A DNA stretch of 64,000 bases, taken from positions 53,044,021 to 53,108,020 of the forward strand of contig JAOWCC010001634.1 of assembly GCA_030867875.1 (NCBI GenBank), written 5' to 3'. Below are positions 33,354 to 44,654 of the stretch, piece after piece (positions within the stretch are counted from its first letter, which is position 1; each line of letters starts with the position of its first letter). Below the pieces are notes generated by a model that saw nothing but the letters and a program-made list of their open reading frames with translations, was not told the DNA's origin and ran no database searches. The DNA is from Actinernus sp. WN-2022 (taxonomy: Eukaryota > Cnidaria > Anthozoa > Actiniaria > Actinernidae). Both the position numbers and the translations under genes were made by a program.

Positions 33354-35665
33354 GAGTCTATATATATTCCGGAATATCATTAAAATTGTCCTATAACTGG
33401 ACCTGAAAAAATAAAATAATGTCATCGGTGCACGTGTGGGTGTAACATGTTTCGCGGTCTCGCCCACGTCTGTCTATAAATGCCGGGATACAATTAAAAA
33501 AAATCCTAAAGTGCACTGTAAAAAAAAGATTTGAAAAAGCCGGTCATCATATTTCGCGGTCTCGTTCTTGGTGACATTTTTGGTGACAACTCTTCTGAGT
33601 CTATATATGCCGGGATATCGTTAAAATCGTCCTGAAGTTAACTGAAAAAAAAAGAATAAGTAATAAAACTCGTTGCCAATTACATTTTTTTTACAAACAT
33701 TCATACTCTATTTCCTCATGGGGTGTTGTTATAACGACCTCTTTCAATTGGAAAAGAGTGCGCCGATATTTTTAGTTTAGTAACAGTTTTCCTAGTTTTG
33801 AAGTCGGTGATTATCCTAAATATTGTTCAAAACTATGGGTAGGTTTAATTACTGAATGGGTAGGTTTAATTACTGAATATAACTTTCCATTATATATTTC
33901 ATCTCTCTTCTTTCCATTTGTGTATATATTGTTTTTCTAGAGCAGAATTAAGAGCGTTAGTTAGGCTTTTTACGTTGAAGGTGGTGTTTCTGGTAATTTT
34001 ATTATTGAAACGTAGATTGATATGTGTTAGGGATAACGACCTAATTCTCATCTAACAGCTGGGTTTAGGGTTAACACCAAGAATCATTTTGTACATTTTT
34101 GTCTCTAATTTCTCACATATTAAAACGTTGTGAAATAAATTATTCTTGAAGTTAGAAAAATTAGATGAACTTCTCTTAGAATAAGCTCCCCATACTTCAC
34201 AATTGTATAACAAGATCGGTCGAATAAGTGTATCGAGTATAGTGTAGTTTAAAAAAGTTTTGATAGGAGTACCATTTTGGGGGTGAAAATCTTCCATGCA
34301 TGATGCTAAATAATGATCTTAACCTTCGTTGTAAAGATTCTCCTTATTACGCTTAAAAGATCCAGACGCCGGAGTAAATACAATAAATACATTTAGGCAA
34401 ATAAGTGTACGAAGTTGCCATAGGAATTTTATCGGCACAGCCAAAACTACAATTAATATGTAGTTTTACGACCTGAAAAAAAGATCTGAAAAAGTCAGCG
34501 GTGCATGTGTGGGTGTAACCTGTTTTCGCGGCGGTATTGCCCACATCTGTTGGAGTCTATATATGCCGGGATATCATTAAAATCGTCCTATCTGGACATA
34601 AAAAAAAAGATCTGAAAAAGTCAGCGGTGCATGTGTGGTTGTAACCTGTTTTCGCGGTGGTCTCGCCCACATCTGTTGGTGTCTATATATGCCAGGATAT
34701 CATTAAAATTGTCCTATCTGGACATAAAAAAAAAAGATCTGAAAAAGTCAGCGGTGCATGTGTGGGTGTAACCTGTTTTCGCGTTCTCGCCCACATCTGT
34801 TGGAGTCTATATATGCCGGGATATCATTAAAATCGTCCTATCTGGACATAAAAAAAAAGATCTGAAAAAGTCAGCGGTGCATGTGTGGGTGTAACCTGTT
34901 TTCGCGTTCTCGCCCACACCTGTTGGAGTCTATATATGCCGGGATATCATTAAAATCGTCCTATCTGGACATAAAAAAAAAGATCTGAAAAAGTCAGCGG
35001 TGCATGTGTGGGTGTAACCTGTTTTCGCGTTCTCGCCCACATCTGTTGGAGTCTATATATGCCGGGATATCATTAAAATCGTTCTATCTGGACATAAAAA
35101 TAAAAAAAAAGATCTGAAAAAGTCAGCGGTGCATGTGTGGGTGTAACCTGTTTTCGCGTTCTCGCCCACATCTGTTGGAGTCTATATATGCCGGGATATC
35201 ATTAAAATCGTCCTATCTGGAGATAAAAAAAAGATCTGAAAAAGTCAGCGGTGCATGTGTGGGTGTAACCTGTTTTCGCGTTCGCGCCCACATCTGTTGG
35301 AGTCTATATATGCCCGGATATCATTAAAATCGTCCTATCTGGACCTGAAAAAGTCAGCGGTGCATGTGTGGGTGTAACCTGTTTTCGCGTTCTCGCCCAC
35401 ATCTGTTGGAGTCTATATATGCCGGGATATCATTAAAATCGTCCTATCTGGACCTGAAAAAAAAGATCTGAAAAAGTCAGCGGTGCATGTGTGGGTGTAA
35501 CCTGTTTTCGCGTTCTCGCCCACATCTGTTGGAGTCTATATATGCCGGGATATCATTAAAATCGTCCTATCTGGACATAAAAAAAAAGATCTGAAAAAGT
35601 CAGCAGTGCATGTGTGGGTGTAACCTGTTTTCGCATTCTCGCCCACATCTGTTGGAGTCTATATA
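33354..35665 (+). repeat. 122-bp tandem array, first part
   Basis: Units begin GAGTCTATATATGCCGGGAT and end CTCGCCCACATCTGTTG, with an A-run of variable length in the middle. Spacing is 110-129 bp, usually 122. The first two units are diverged and separated from the rest by a LINE fragment (33700-34310). The array continues after element G to 37268. Confidence 0.95.
33700..34310 (-). mobile_element. LINE C-terminal fragment inside the 122-bp array
   Basis: The minus strand reads R-P-I-L-L-Y-N-C-E-V-W-G (RT thumb) near 34200-34235, and, in a second frame, S-A-H-S-F-P-I-E-R-G-R-Y-N near 33740. The latter matches the S-N-H-D-L-A-I-E-K-D-R-Y region of LINE Z, so it is a relative of that LINE. 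A direct duplication GGGTAGGTTTAATTACTGAA occurs twice at 33838-33879. It was probably present before the array expanded or inserted into it. Confidence 0.8.
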
Positions 35666-36903
35666 CCGTATTTGACCGCGTACAAGCCGCACCCTGCGTA
35701 TAAGCCGCACCCCCACTTTTTGCTTTCAATCTAACGGCTCAAGTTCAAATTGAAAACTTAAATGAAATATACCGCGTATAAGGCGCACCCCGAGTTTAGA
35801 ACATCACAGCAAAACAAATTATCTGAGTTTCTCTCAAAACTTAAAACAACTGATTCTTTTTATCTAAAATACAAATGTTGTTAAAATAAAATCGCCGAGT
35901 CGAATTCAAAACAAAGTTTATTCTGACACTTTAGATTTGTAACAGTTATCGCTGTAACAGTTATCGCTGTAACAGTTATCGCTGCTGTGGTATCAAGTTG
36001 ATTTATAGTATAAAGTGCGACTTCAGTTCGACATGTGAAATTCTACGTGACTTTTTGCTAAAGTGTAATTCAAACTATCTAAAATTCACAAAGAATGTTC
36101 AAGGAAAATGCTTACCTGTTATACTATAATAATCGTTTTCATCGGTTTTATACGTGGTTTAAGATATACATGTATATACATGGTCCAAAAAAGGCTCGGG
36201 GAAGTTTCAAAAACATTTCTATGGATGTTTGTCTTACTGAGCGCGCAAATGTGAGCCGATCGTAATATGCTAATTTACATCTCTTGTGCATTTGTTGACG
36301 TCGTGAATTGACGTAGATTCAGAATTCTCACTCGACCTGCTCGGTTAAGCTTGGTAGAATATTCAAAACATGTCTCTGTTGAACAAGTTTTATAAAATGT
36401 TTTAAAAGTTATGTTTTTTAGATTGTTAGGATCTTAAAACTATTCTACTGTAAAGCAATTAAAACACCCGAGGTAGACGAGATTGCACCATTCTTGCGAG
36501 TCATGTCGGTTTCTGTCTCCCGGTACTGCGTAGTCTCGTGGGAAAATTTCTCTGGAACATCAAAATGTCAGAGTATCGGAAGTCAAATCAAACAAACTCA
36601 AAGAAATAAGCATTCTGTCTTATGGAACAATGTCCTTAGACAAAAGCTTACGGATTAACACGGTTTTCCGTCTTAGGGAACAGGTCTTTAGAAGGCAGTG
36701 AAGCGTTCAGATCAAAACTTAAAGACATAGTGTAATAACATGATTCATTTGATGGGAAATTTTGGCTGATTATTTAATTTTACTCGAACTTAAATCTGAA
36801 AAAGCCCGCTTATAAGCCGCACCCGGACTTCAGGGAGGAATTTTTTACTTTTTTCCAAAATGAAAACGAAAATACCCCGCGGCTTATACGCGGTCAAATA
36901 CGG
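35666..36903. mobile_element. Element G: TA-flanked DNA element in the 122-bp array
   Basis: Inverted ends CCGTATTTGACCGCGTA (35666 onward) and TACGCGGTCAAATACGG (to 36903) are bordered by TA on each side. Excision leaves the normal array phrase GTCTATATATGCCGGG. Subterminal copies of AAGCCGCACC occur at both ends. A 16-bp unit (TGTAACAGTTATCGC) repeats three times at about 35938-35992. The element is 1,238 bp with no transposase frame. A truncated right end of the same family is at 48480-48602. Confidence 0.9.
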
Positions 36904-37268
36904 TATGCCGGGATATCATTAAAATCGTCCTATCTGGACATAAAAAAAAAAGATCTGAAAAGGTCAGCGGTGCATGTGTGGGTGTAACCTGTTTTCGCGT
37001 TCTCGCCCACATCTGTTGGAGTCTATATATGCCGGGATATCATTAAAATCGTCCTATCTGGACATAAAAAAAAAGATCTGAAAAAGTCAGCGGTGCATGT
37101 GTGGGTGTAACCTGTTTTCGCGTTCTCGCCCACATCTGTTGGAGTCTATATATGCCGGGATATCATTAAAATCGTCCTATCTGGACATAAAAAAAAGATC
37201 TGAAAAAGTCAGCGGTGCATGTGTGGGTGTAACCTGTTTTCGCGTTCTCGCCCACATCTGTTAAGAGT
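36904..37268 (+). repeat. 122-bp tandem array, second part
   Basis: Three further units in the same orientation as those left of G, with near-identical sequence. The array ends at CTCGCCCACATCTGTTAAGAG, followed by a short linker into the inverted 57-bp array. Confidence 0.93.
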
Positions 37269-37311
37269 CTATATACTGTATGTTAAGAGTCTGTTAAGAG
37301 TCTATATATTG

Positions 37312-38792
37312 TGTCAGAGTCTTAGTACCTTAGTACGCTAGTCACCCCGTATCTCGTCAATTTTTGTGTGAAAGAGTCTTAGTACCTTAGTATGCTAGTC
37401 ACCCCGTATCTCGTCAGTTCTTGTGTGAAAGAGTCTTAGTACCTTAGTACGCTAGTCACCCCGTATCTCGTCAGTTTTTGCGTGAAAGAGTCTTAGTATC
37501 TTAGTACGCTAGTCACCCCGTATCTCGTCAGTTCTTGCGTGAAAGAGTCTTAGTACCTTAGTACGCTAGTCACCCCGTATCTCGTCAGTTCTTGCGTGAA
37601 AGAGTCTTAGTACCTTAGTACGCTAGTCACCCCGTATCTCGTCAGTTCTTGCGTGAAAGAGTCTTAGTACCTTAGTACGCTAGTCACCCCGTATCTCGTC
37701 AGTTTTTGCGTGAAAGAGTCTTAGTACCTTAGTACGCTAGTCACCCCGTATCTCGTCAGTTCTTGCGTGAAAGAGTCTTAGTACCTTAGTACGCTAGTCA
37801 CCCCGTATCTCGTCAGTTCTTGCATGAAAGAGTCTTAGTACCTTAGTACGCTAGTCACCCCGTATCTCGTCAGTTCTTGTGTGAAAGAGTCTTAGTACCT
37901 TAGTACGCTAGTCACCCCGTATCTCGTCAGTTCTTGTGTGAAAGAGTCTTAGTACCTTAGTACGCTAGTCACCCCGTATCTCCTCAGTTCTTGTGTGATA
38001 AGAGTCTTAGTACCTTAGTATGCTAGTCACCCCGTATCTCCTCAGTTCTTGTGTCATAGTCTTAGTACCTTAGTACGCTAGTCACCCCGTATCTCCTCAG
38101 TTTTTGTGTGAAAGACTCTTAGTACCTTAGTACGCTAGTCACCGCGTATCTTGTCAGTTTTTGTGTGATAGACTCTTAGTACCTTAGTACGCTAGTCACC
38201 GCGTATCTCGTCAGTTCTTGTGTGATTGAGTTTAGTACCTTAGTACGCTAGTCACCGCGTATATCGTCAGTTTTTGTGTCCGATAGTGTCTTAGTACCTT
38301 AGTACGCTAGTCACCCCGTATCTCATCAGTTCTTGTGTCATAGAGTCTTAGTACCTTAGTACGCTAGTCACCCCGTATCTCGTCAGTTCTAGTGTGATAA
38401 GAGTCTTAGTACGCTAGTCACCGCGTATCTCGTCAGTTCTTGTGTGATAAGAGTCTTAGTACCTTAGTACGCTAGTCACCCCGTATCTCGTCAGTTCTTG
38501 TTTGAAGTCTTGAGTCTTAGTACCTTAGTACGCTAGTCACCGCGTATCTCGTCAGTTCTTGTGTGATAGAGTTTAGTAGCTTAGTACGCTAGTCACCCCG
38601 TATCTCATCAGTTCTTGTGTCATAGAGTCTTAGTACCTTAGTACGCTAGTCACCGCGTATCTCGTCAGTTCTTGTGTGATAGAGTCTTAGTACCTTAGTA
38701 CGCTAGTCACCGCGTATCTCGTCAGTTCTTGTTTGATAAGAGTCTTAGTACCTTAGTACGCTAGTCACCGCGTATATCGTCATTAACATTTA
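37312..38792 (-). repeat. 57-bp tandem array, right arm (inverted)
   Basis: About 26 copies of the reverse complement of the left-arm unit (CTTAGTACCTTAGTACGCTA, GTCACCCCGTATCTCGTCAG, TTCTTGTGTGAAAGAGT). The last third carries a CACCGCGTAT variant not seen in the left arm, so the arms have evolved partly on their own. Degenerate pieces continue to about 39010. Confidence 0.97.
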
Positions 38793-39235
38793 TTGTGTAT
38801 CAGAGTGGTTAATTAAAGCGACTAAATTAGTAGTTATATATGCTTCAGGCCCCATATCTCGGCCCCATATCTCGTCAGTTTTTGTGTGATAGACTCACTA
38901 GGGGCAATCAGTTTTTGTGTGATAGACTCAAACAGTTCTTGTGTATCAGAGTGGGTGTGATAGACTCAAACAGTTCTTGTGTATCAGAGTGGTAAATTAA
39001 AGAGAGAGGAGGCCTTAGTACGCTAGTACGAGTGACTAAGCGAAAATTAATGCAAACGCTGTCCTATACCAGGCATCATATGAGAATGAAAGTCACCGCG
39101 CTACCGGCCACTCTTAAAGACTTCTAAATTCAGCTAATAATTCTTCCCTTTGGTTATTACTAAGAGGATTCCAAATGAAAGTGTATTTCATCTTCAATCT
39201 CATGTGGCCCGAGTGGAAGCCCAGATGGGCTCTTG

Positions 39236-40800
39236 TTAATTATAGACCTGTATCGGTCTTGCCAATATTTTCCAAACTTTTAGAAAGAGTTGTGTATAGT
39301 CAGTTACGTACTGTTTAAAACACGAACAGCAGTGTTTTATCAAGTTTAAAAATTCGAGGGCGAAGCCCGAGAATTTTTAGACTTGATAAAACACGTGCTG
39401 TGAGTGTTTTAAACGGCTTCAAAAACGCTTTAAGAATGCAATGAAAGAAAGACGCACATCTCAAGGGAATGGTTACTTAATGAACCATTGAACCTTTGTA
39501 TTCACAACGCCATGCAAAATATTCGAGTAATCACCGCCTGCAATTACGAACATCTCAAGGGAATGACATGAAGAAATTACCATACTATGTTGTTTGAAGT
39601 GGCGTTTCGCAATCGGCAAGAAGAATATGCACTTGAAGGATTTGGTGTCGTGGTTTACCTCGATAAAGTTCAAGACTTGGAAAGCGATGTGACTGACATG
39701 ACGGCAGACTCTAATTTTTTGACTCCGGCACAAAATATGTAAGTTTAATGCACGTTTTTATAATTTTACGGCTTTGAGTTTGGTTTAATAATTGGAACTA
39801 AACAGTGGCTCGGTAAACAAGTAATGGTAGTTGGATAACTTCATTTTAAAAATATTATCTGTGTATCTCGGTAGTCTGCTGATATTAGTAAATTTAGTGC
39901 AAATTTTTTTATCTAGGTACCTTATGTTCCGTGTACTTTTTGCTATCTTTGGGTCTTTATCAGTGAATTCTTAATTAGGATGAAACTTTATATAAAATTT
40001 CATGTTCATTAATATTCTTTATATAAAACGTTCATCCTAATTAGCAATTCAGTGAGAAAGCTGAAACATCAATAGAAATTCCATTGTCTCAATCATTAAC
40101 CCCGTTTCCCTCTGGGACAGAATTCAAATCCCTCCGCGGGCCTTTTAGAATGATGAGATTTTATCAGGTATAAAGGAGCATGCACGTGACTGATTTGCTT
40201 CATCTGATTGGACAAAATGCTCATTAATTATTCATGAGTTTTTGAAATGTACTTAACCATCTCAACAAATCTAACATCCTGTTTAACGGCCAATATGGCT
40301 TTAGAAAAAAAATACCATTCAACTTATTTAGCTTTGAGTACACCTATATCTATATAATAAAATTACATCTGCCATAGACCGTAAAGAACATACAGTCGGA
40401 ATTTTTTTTGATCTTTGTAAGGCATTCAACACTGTGAACCATGACATTCTTTTCGACAAACTCAAGCACTACGGTATCCGTGGAGTAGCTCTTGATTGGA
40501 TAAAAGATTATTTCTTCAAAAGATTGCAGTACGTACAATGTAATGATACCTGTTCTATTTCTAAGGAAATTCAGTGTGGAGCAATTCTAGGTCCGCTTGT
40601 CTTTTTATTATACATTAATGATATTTGCAATGTTTCGAATATTTGTGAGATCATTTTATTTGATGATGATAGTTAATCATGAAATTATTAAGTTAACAGA
40701 TTGGTTTAAAGCAAATATGCTTTCAATTAATGTTAAAAAAATATGATTTTTAAACCTAGACAGAAAAGGCATAGAATTGATTTATCGATCACACTAAATG
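39236..40800 (+). mobile_element. LINE RT fragment split by element U
   Basis: It starts N-Y-R-P-V-S-V-L-P-I-F-S-K-L-L-E-R (39236-39312), is interrupted by U, and continues N-G-Q-Y-G-F-R-K, then I-F-F-D-L-C-K-A-F-N-T-V-N-H (about 40400-40440) and F-L-L-Y-I-N-D. The catalytic box reads L-F-D-D-D where active enzymes have F-A-D-D, and a stop follows, so the copy is dead. The left part may have been removed by F copy 4. Confidence 0.8.
39313..40248. mobile_element. Element U: insertion with a long terminal hairpin
   Basis: Bordered by GTACT at 39308-39312 and 40249-40253. The left end is a ~100-bp hairpin (39314-39412): TTTAAAACAC and GTGTTTTATCAAGT are mirrored across a GAGGGCGAAGCCCGAG centre. 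The remainder is non-coding; the LINE frame breaks at its left edge and resumes at its right edge, one base out of phase. No matching hairpin is seen at the right end. Confidence 0.6.
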
Positions 40801-40930
40801 ACCACACAATTGATCGGTCTAGGAGGTTGTGTTTCTTGGTGTTATGATGAACCAAGTTTTTGTATTTCTAGATCCTCTTTATTCAAAATAGCAAAGGTGA
40901 CTTCAATAAACTCTAGAAGGCGGTAAATGA
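40801..40930. other. Junction between two LINE fragments
   Basis: Short non-coding stretch; no boundary signals are recognised. Confidence 0.3.
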
Positions 40931-41300
40931 AGTCTCTTGCCGCAAGAATCAGCCCTCAACTCCAAACTGCATAATCTCGGACGAAGTTCAACACGGAGCT
41001 ACTTTACTTAATAAGCACTTTGCATCTATTGGACAATTTCTTGCTGATAAACTGTCTGTTGCTGTACCAATCTTTACACCTGCAAGTCCTGATAAAACTA
41101 CCGTTAATTTCAACCTCCGGCCAATTGGTAGCCTGATTTTCAGACGGTACGAGGTCGTCCGCTCACTTCCTCCCCCTCCCCGTCTGATGGACTTCAGACT
41201 TTCATGTTCCTGACGTCATAATTTCAACCAATCAGAGCAGCGAACTTTACACTTTTGGCAAAGTTTGGAATTTAAGGAATGTGCTCACATATTTTTCTGA

Positions 41301-41573
41301 ATGACGTTGGGGAAGAACGTTGAGCAGTGTGTCGACCGAAGTTGTAAAGTTTTCAGAATTTCGAAGCTGTGTTCAGAGCAGAAGAAAGCATTGGAATCGT
41401 TCATTCATCGGAACAATGTGTTTGTGAATCTACGTACGGGCTTTGGTAAATCACTAATCTTCCTTCGGCTTATAGATCTCATGCATTTAATAGATCTGAA
41501 ACATTCTCCTAAGTTTTTGGCTTTTAGAAGACCAAATCTTTCATGGAATATTATGATTTTTCTGCAGGAGTGA
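41301..41573 (+). pseudogene. DNA helicase-like fragment inside element L
   Basis: About 90 codons. The phrase S-E-Q-K-K-A-L-E-S-F, followed by N-V-F-V-N-L-R-T-G-F-G-K-S-L-I-F, matches the start of a RecQ-type superfamily-2 helicase: a Q-like motif, then Walker A with T-G-x-G-K-S. The usual proline before T-G is arginine here. After ~25 more residues the frame loses similarity and stops, with no DEAH box, so it is a broken piece. It lies 170 bp inside the left arm. It may be a captured host exon or the remains of an element-encoded helicase. Confidence 0.6.
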
Positions 41574-42241
41574 ACACACATACTGAGTATGTTATGGAAT
41601 AAGTTTCATGGCACTTGGGTGAATATTTTTGATTTCAGAATTAGGAACACACTTCCGTAAGTTTATGTACGGCAATGGCATCTAATCTTTGCACCAAAAG
41701 TCTGATACCAAAAAAACTACACTAGGACACCTTTAGGGTCTTGTGTGACTAATCGGCATACATATCAAGCTTCAAAAGTTTTAAAAATAAAAATAAAAGT
41801 AAAAGCGTAAAAGTTCTAAGATCACAGTGATAAACTTTACGGCATGGAATTGAGGCTGATATTTCTTGTATGCATTCTCATACACTGTCCTGCAAATACT
41901 GCACGCAAACTTCCGTTTAACAAGTTCCTGTTCTCCAAATAACCACAGCAGCTCAAACAGGATACCATTCTGAGAAATCTACAGAAGTTTGAAGCTGTAG
42001 AATGTTTTTTCCAGTGCATGAAAGCTGATAGATCCAACTACTAAAAGCCGCTACTGCACGACTGTTCTACACAAAACGCTTCAATTCTTACGCGTGTTCG
42101 TATTGGCTTATTGTAAAAACAAAGGTTGATGAAGTCACGAACATGATTGATGACGTCAGGAACATGCTCTGATTGGTTGAAATTATGACGTCAGGAACAT
42201 GAAAGTCTCTGAAGTCCATCAGACGGGGAGGGGGAGGAAGT

Positions 42242-43057
42242 AAACAATACAATACAATACAATAACCTTTATTTCGACTCGAATTTAAGGTAGCACAGGG
42301 TGCTAATATCTTCGAGAGAGAAAATAATAACAATAATAAATATATGTATAAAATAGAATAGAGTAAAATAATTTACAATTTGTATCGAATGCTATAATAA
42401 AAATACCATTAATTATATGAATCTATCATTAACTATCTACAGAAAGAACAGCAGTCAGTATCAAATTCAAGGTCGCTGATAGCAGATCTGAAAGCCCTAA
42501 CAGTAGGAAGTGTCCTGATAGTGTTAGGGAGGGAGTTCCATAGCTTACTGCCATAGTAAGAAACAGAGTGCAAACCATATGTAGTAGTATTAACATGAGG
42601 AATAGTAAGGGAGTGTACTCCACGTAACTTAATACTACAAGTTCTATAGGTAAAAAGATTACTGATATATTCAGGAGCTAGCCTGTGTAAGGACTTATAT
42701 ACAAGTGTTAAGATATTATGTATTCTCATATTATATAAGGATGGATGTCCTATGCGTTTAAGTAACTGCGTATATGTACTGTCGCGGTCATTATAGACGA
42801 AACGCAAGCTACGTTCATTAAGTTTTTCCAGTTTCTTCGAGTTGCGCTGCCCGCAGTGGTGCCATACTATTGAGCAGTAATTTAGATGTGGTAATAAGTA
42901 GGCATTGTATAACTTAACCTTAGTGTCGGTATCGATTAACCTCTTATGCCTTTGCATGACCTGTGTTTGACAACTGACTCTGCGCGTGATATCAGCCACA
43001 TGCTTTGTGAAATTAAGGTCTTTATCTAAGGTTACACCGAGCAATTTGATCCCATCG
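42242..43057 (-). mobile_element. LINE 3' fragment inserted in the right arm of element L
   Basis: The minus-strand frame (43044 to 42433) is open for 203 codons: L-G-V-T-L-D-K-D-L-N-F-T-K-H, then H-L-N-Y-C-S-I-V-W-H-H-C-G and L-W-N-S-L-P-N-T, the thumb and C-terminus of a CR1/L2-like RT. The tail is a TTGTA repeat on the minus strand (AATACAATACAATAC at 42246-42264). The same tail type ends LINE P. It is cleanly 5'-truncated and undamaged, so it is one of the younger insertions. Confidence 0.9.
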
Positions 43058-43521
43058 TACGACCTCGTACCGTGTGAAAATCAGGCTAGCCGATTGGTCT
43101 TGACAGAATCAGTGCTCGTTTACCTAAGGTGCTGCCATTGTTATTTCACCATCTGTGACTAAACTGTTGAATTTATCTCTCAAGTTACACTCGTTTCCGT
43201 CTGTTTGGAAATGCGCCAAAGTCATTGCTCTTTTCAAGTCCGGTGATAGGAACAATGCAATCAATTATCGGCCGATTTCCATACTGCCCAACTCTGAGTA
43301 AACTCCTGGAAAAGGCCGTCCACCTCCAATTTTATGAATATCTGAATAGGAACAACCTGCTTACTAATAAGCAATTTGGCTTTCGTCCACAACGTTCTAC
43401 AGTACTCTGCATTGTCAAGCATCGTGGATGATATTCTATGTAATATGGAGAAGGGAAAGCTGTGTTTTTGGGCCTATCGAAGCCGTTAGATACCGTCAAT
43501 CACGTGATTCTACTCAATAAG

Positions 43522-43679
43522 TTGTCCAATACCCTGACAAATTTATGCATAGCATTTTATTGTATTATATCGACAACAATAGTTTAACAATACAATGCAA
43601 TACAATAGTAGAACGATGCAATACAATAAAATACAAAACAATGCTATGCTATGCATAAATTTGTCAGAGTATTGGACAA
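43522..43679. repeat. Palindrome in LINE M (33-bp arms)
   Basis: TTGTCCAATACCCTGACAAA to 43554 is mirrored at 43647-43679 with one mismatch. The ~90-bp centre is made of CAATACAATG-type repeats like the LINE tails nearby. The LINE frame is intact on both sides (L-L-N-K-L, then D-K-Y-A-A-I-G-V). Confidence 0.85.
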
Positions 43680-44207
43680 GTATGCTGCTATTGGTGTCTG
43701 CAATGACGATCTTGCATGGTTTCAATCATACTTGTCCTTCTGGTATCTGCTTACATCCTGTGTTCCTGAACTGTCAGACCCCCTTGTCTGTAACCTAGGC
43801 GTCCCACAAGGCAGCATCCTAGGTCCGCTACTCTGAATAATATACATCAACTACCTACCTGACATTGTCGAACATGCACAGGTTTCCCTCTGCGGACAAT
43901 ACCGTTTTGCATTACTACTCTGCCTCTGTTAATGATTTGGAAGTAAAGCTAAAATAATGCAGATCTTCAAAAAGTTGGTGACTGGCTAAGAGATAATCAA
44001 TTAACTTTAAATACCAAGAAAACAAGAGTTATGCTGATTGGTAGTAGCAGAAAACTTTGTAACGTCACCGCCATCTCAGTCAAAGTATACAACAGTGACG
44101 TGGAGAGAGTGGAGGACTTTAAATACCTCGGTGTTACATTCTCTGATATGACCTGGTCGGACCACATCGTACAGCTCTCGGCCAAAAGTAACAAAGGCTT
44201 AGGTCTT

Positions 44208-44282
44208 TTTTATTTATTTACTTATTTACGTACTCACTTATTTACTTACTCACTCACTCACTCACTTACGTATTCTTCTTTC
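44208..44282. repeat. TTTACTTAC/ACTCACTC simple repeat
   Basis: TTATTTACTTATTTACGTAC followed by CTCACTCACTCACTCAC. It replaces the LINE M reading frame after G-L-G-L-F, probably a microsatellite expansion or deletion junction. Confidence 0.8.
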
Positions 44283-44654
44283 TCACCCCCTCTTCGTTAA
44301 GTTATCATATTTATTTGTATTTTTTTTTTTTTTTTTTAATTGCCCGCCTACATTAGTTAATGCTAACTGCGGGCCAGTCTATCGCGTGTACATATTTTCC
44401 GAATTGACAATAATAAAATGTGAAAACAAAATTGGCCAGAAGAGAACATCATCCAGTGACTGAACTATCGAACTTTGAAATGCAAATTTCCTTTGAGCTA
44501 GATAAAAACATTGTTGTTTTTAAGTACAAAGAAATTGTTCCGGATTATTATTCAGTGAAATAAATACTGCACTCATCTGGAGCAATGGCGGCCGCCACGA
44601 ATTTCAAGTCTTCTAGTATTTTATCGTAGTTTCTAAGATTATGGCAACAATACA

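Larger units (their letters stand above)
31318..39081. mobile_element. Giant foldback element built of opposed tandem arrays (7.76 kb)
   Basis: The element sits in F copy 4 with a perfect 9-bp duplication, GAGAATGAA, at 31309-31317 and 39082-39090. Its tips are imperfect inverted repeats: ATACCATGCCCAGAATAGG on the left against ATATGATGCCTGGTATAGG read inward on the right (18 of 23 positions agree), both followed by ACAG. Inside are a 57-bp array (31405-33352), a 122-bp array (33354-37268, broken by a LINE fragment and element G), and the same 57-bp array inverted (37312-38792). No transposase gene. The 9-bp duplication fits Mutator-like transposition. As RNA or single strand it would fold into a hairpin with ~1.5-kb arms. 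Confidence 0.85.
30590..39237 (-). mobile_element. F family, copy 4 (minus strand), split by the giant foldback element
   Basis: Its start (AACAAGAGCCCATCTGGGC in reverse, about 39219-39237) and first ~150 bp lie right of the foldback element. The continuation lies left of it: 31200-31308 mirrors 27005-27120 of copy 2, and 30600-30900 mirrors about 28900-29140. Thus 31318-39081 is an insertion. The terminal hairpin is missing at the left, so the copy is truncated near 30590. Confidence 0.75.
41129..43088. mobile_element. Element L: TAGCC-ended element with 9-bp duplication
   Basis: Ends are TAGCCTGATTTTCA (41129) and its complement (to 43088). The inverted repeats are ~118 bp long and share TGACGTCATAATTTCAACC and TCCCCCTCCCCGTCTGATGG. 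Flanks are GCCAATTGG and GCCGATTGG (8 of 9 positions). Joining across them restores LINE M's linker (R-P-I-G-L-D-R-I-S-A-R). The right arm is itself split by a minus-strand LINE (42242-43057). A helicase-like frame lies inside. Same terminal TAGCCT as elements D and T. Confidence 0.87.
40930..44430 (+). mobile_element. LINE M: RT region, split by element L, with 3' UTR
   Basis: The pre-RT linker (H-F-A-S-I-G-Q-F-L-A-D-K-L, about 41018-41060) runs to L-R-P-I-G, where element L is inserted. It resumes with A-K-V-I-A-L-F-K-S-G-D, N-Y-R-P-I-S-I-L-P and F-G-F-R-P-Q-R-S-T (43200-43400). A palindrome breaks the frame at 43522-43679. Then come L-G-V-P-Q-G-S-I-L-G-P-L and S-A-D-N-T (catalytic box, second aspartate lost) and Y-L-G-V-T-F-S-D (44031-44210). 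A region with ACTCACTC repeats follows, then a poly-T stretch and a 3' UTR with a GCCCGC/GCGGGC stem and AATAATAAAATG (44340-44420). Confidence 0.82.

Noticed and set aside
34540..37268. On the minus strand each 122-bp unit has GTCC, AGATA, GGAC then GA, like a hammerhead stem II.
   Set aside because: The CTGATGA core is replaced by an A/T run and GAAA is absent; at best a decayed relic, more likely chance.
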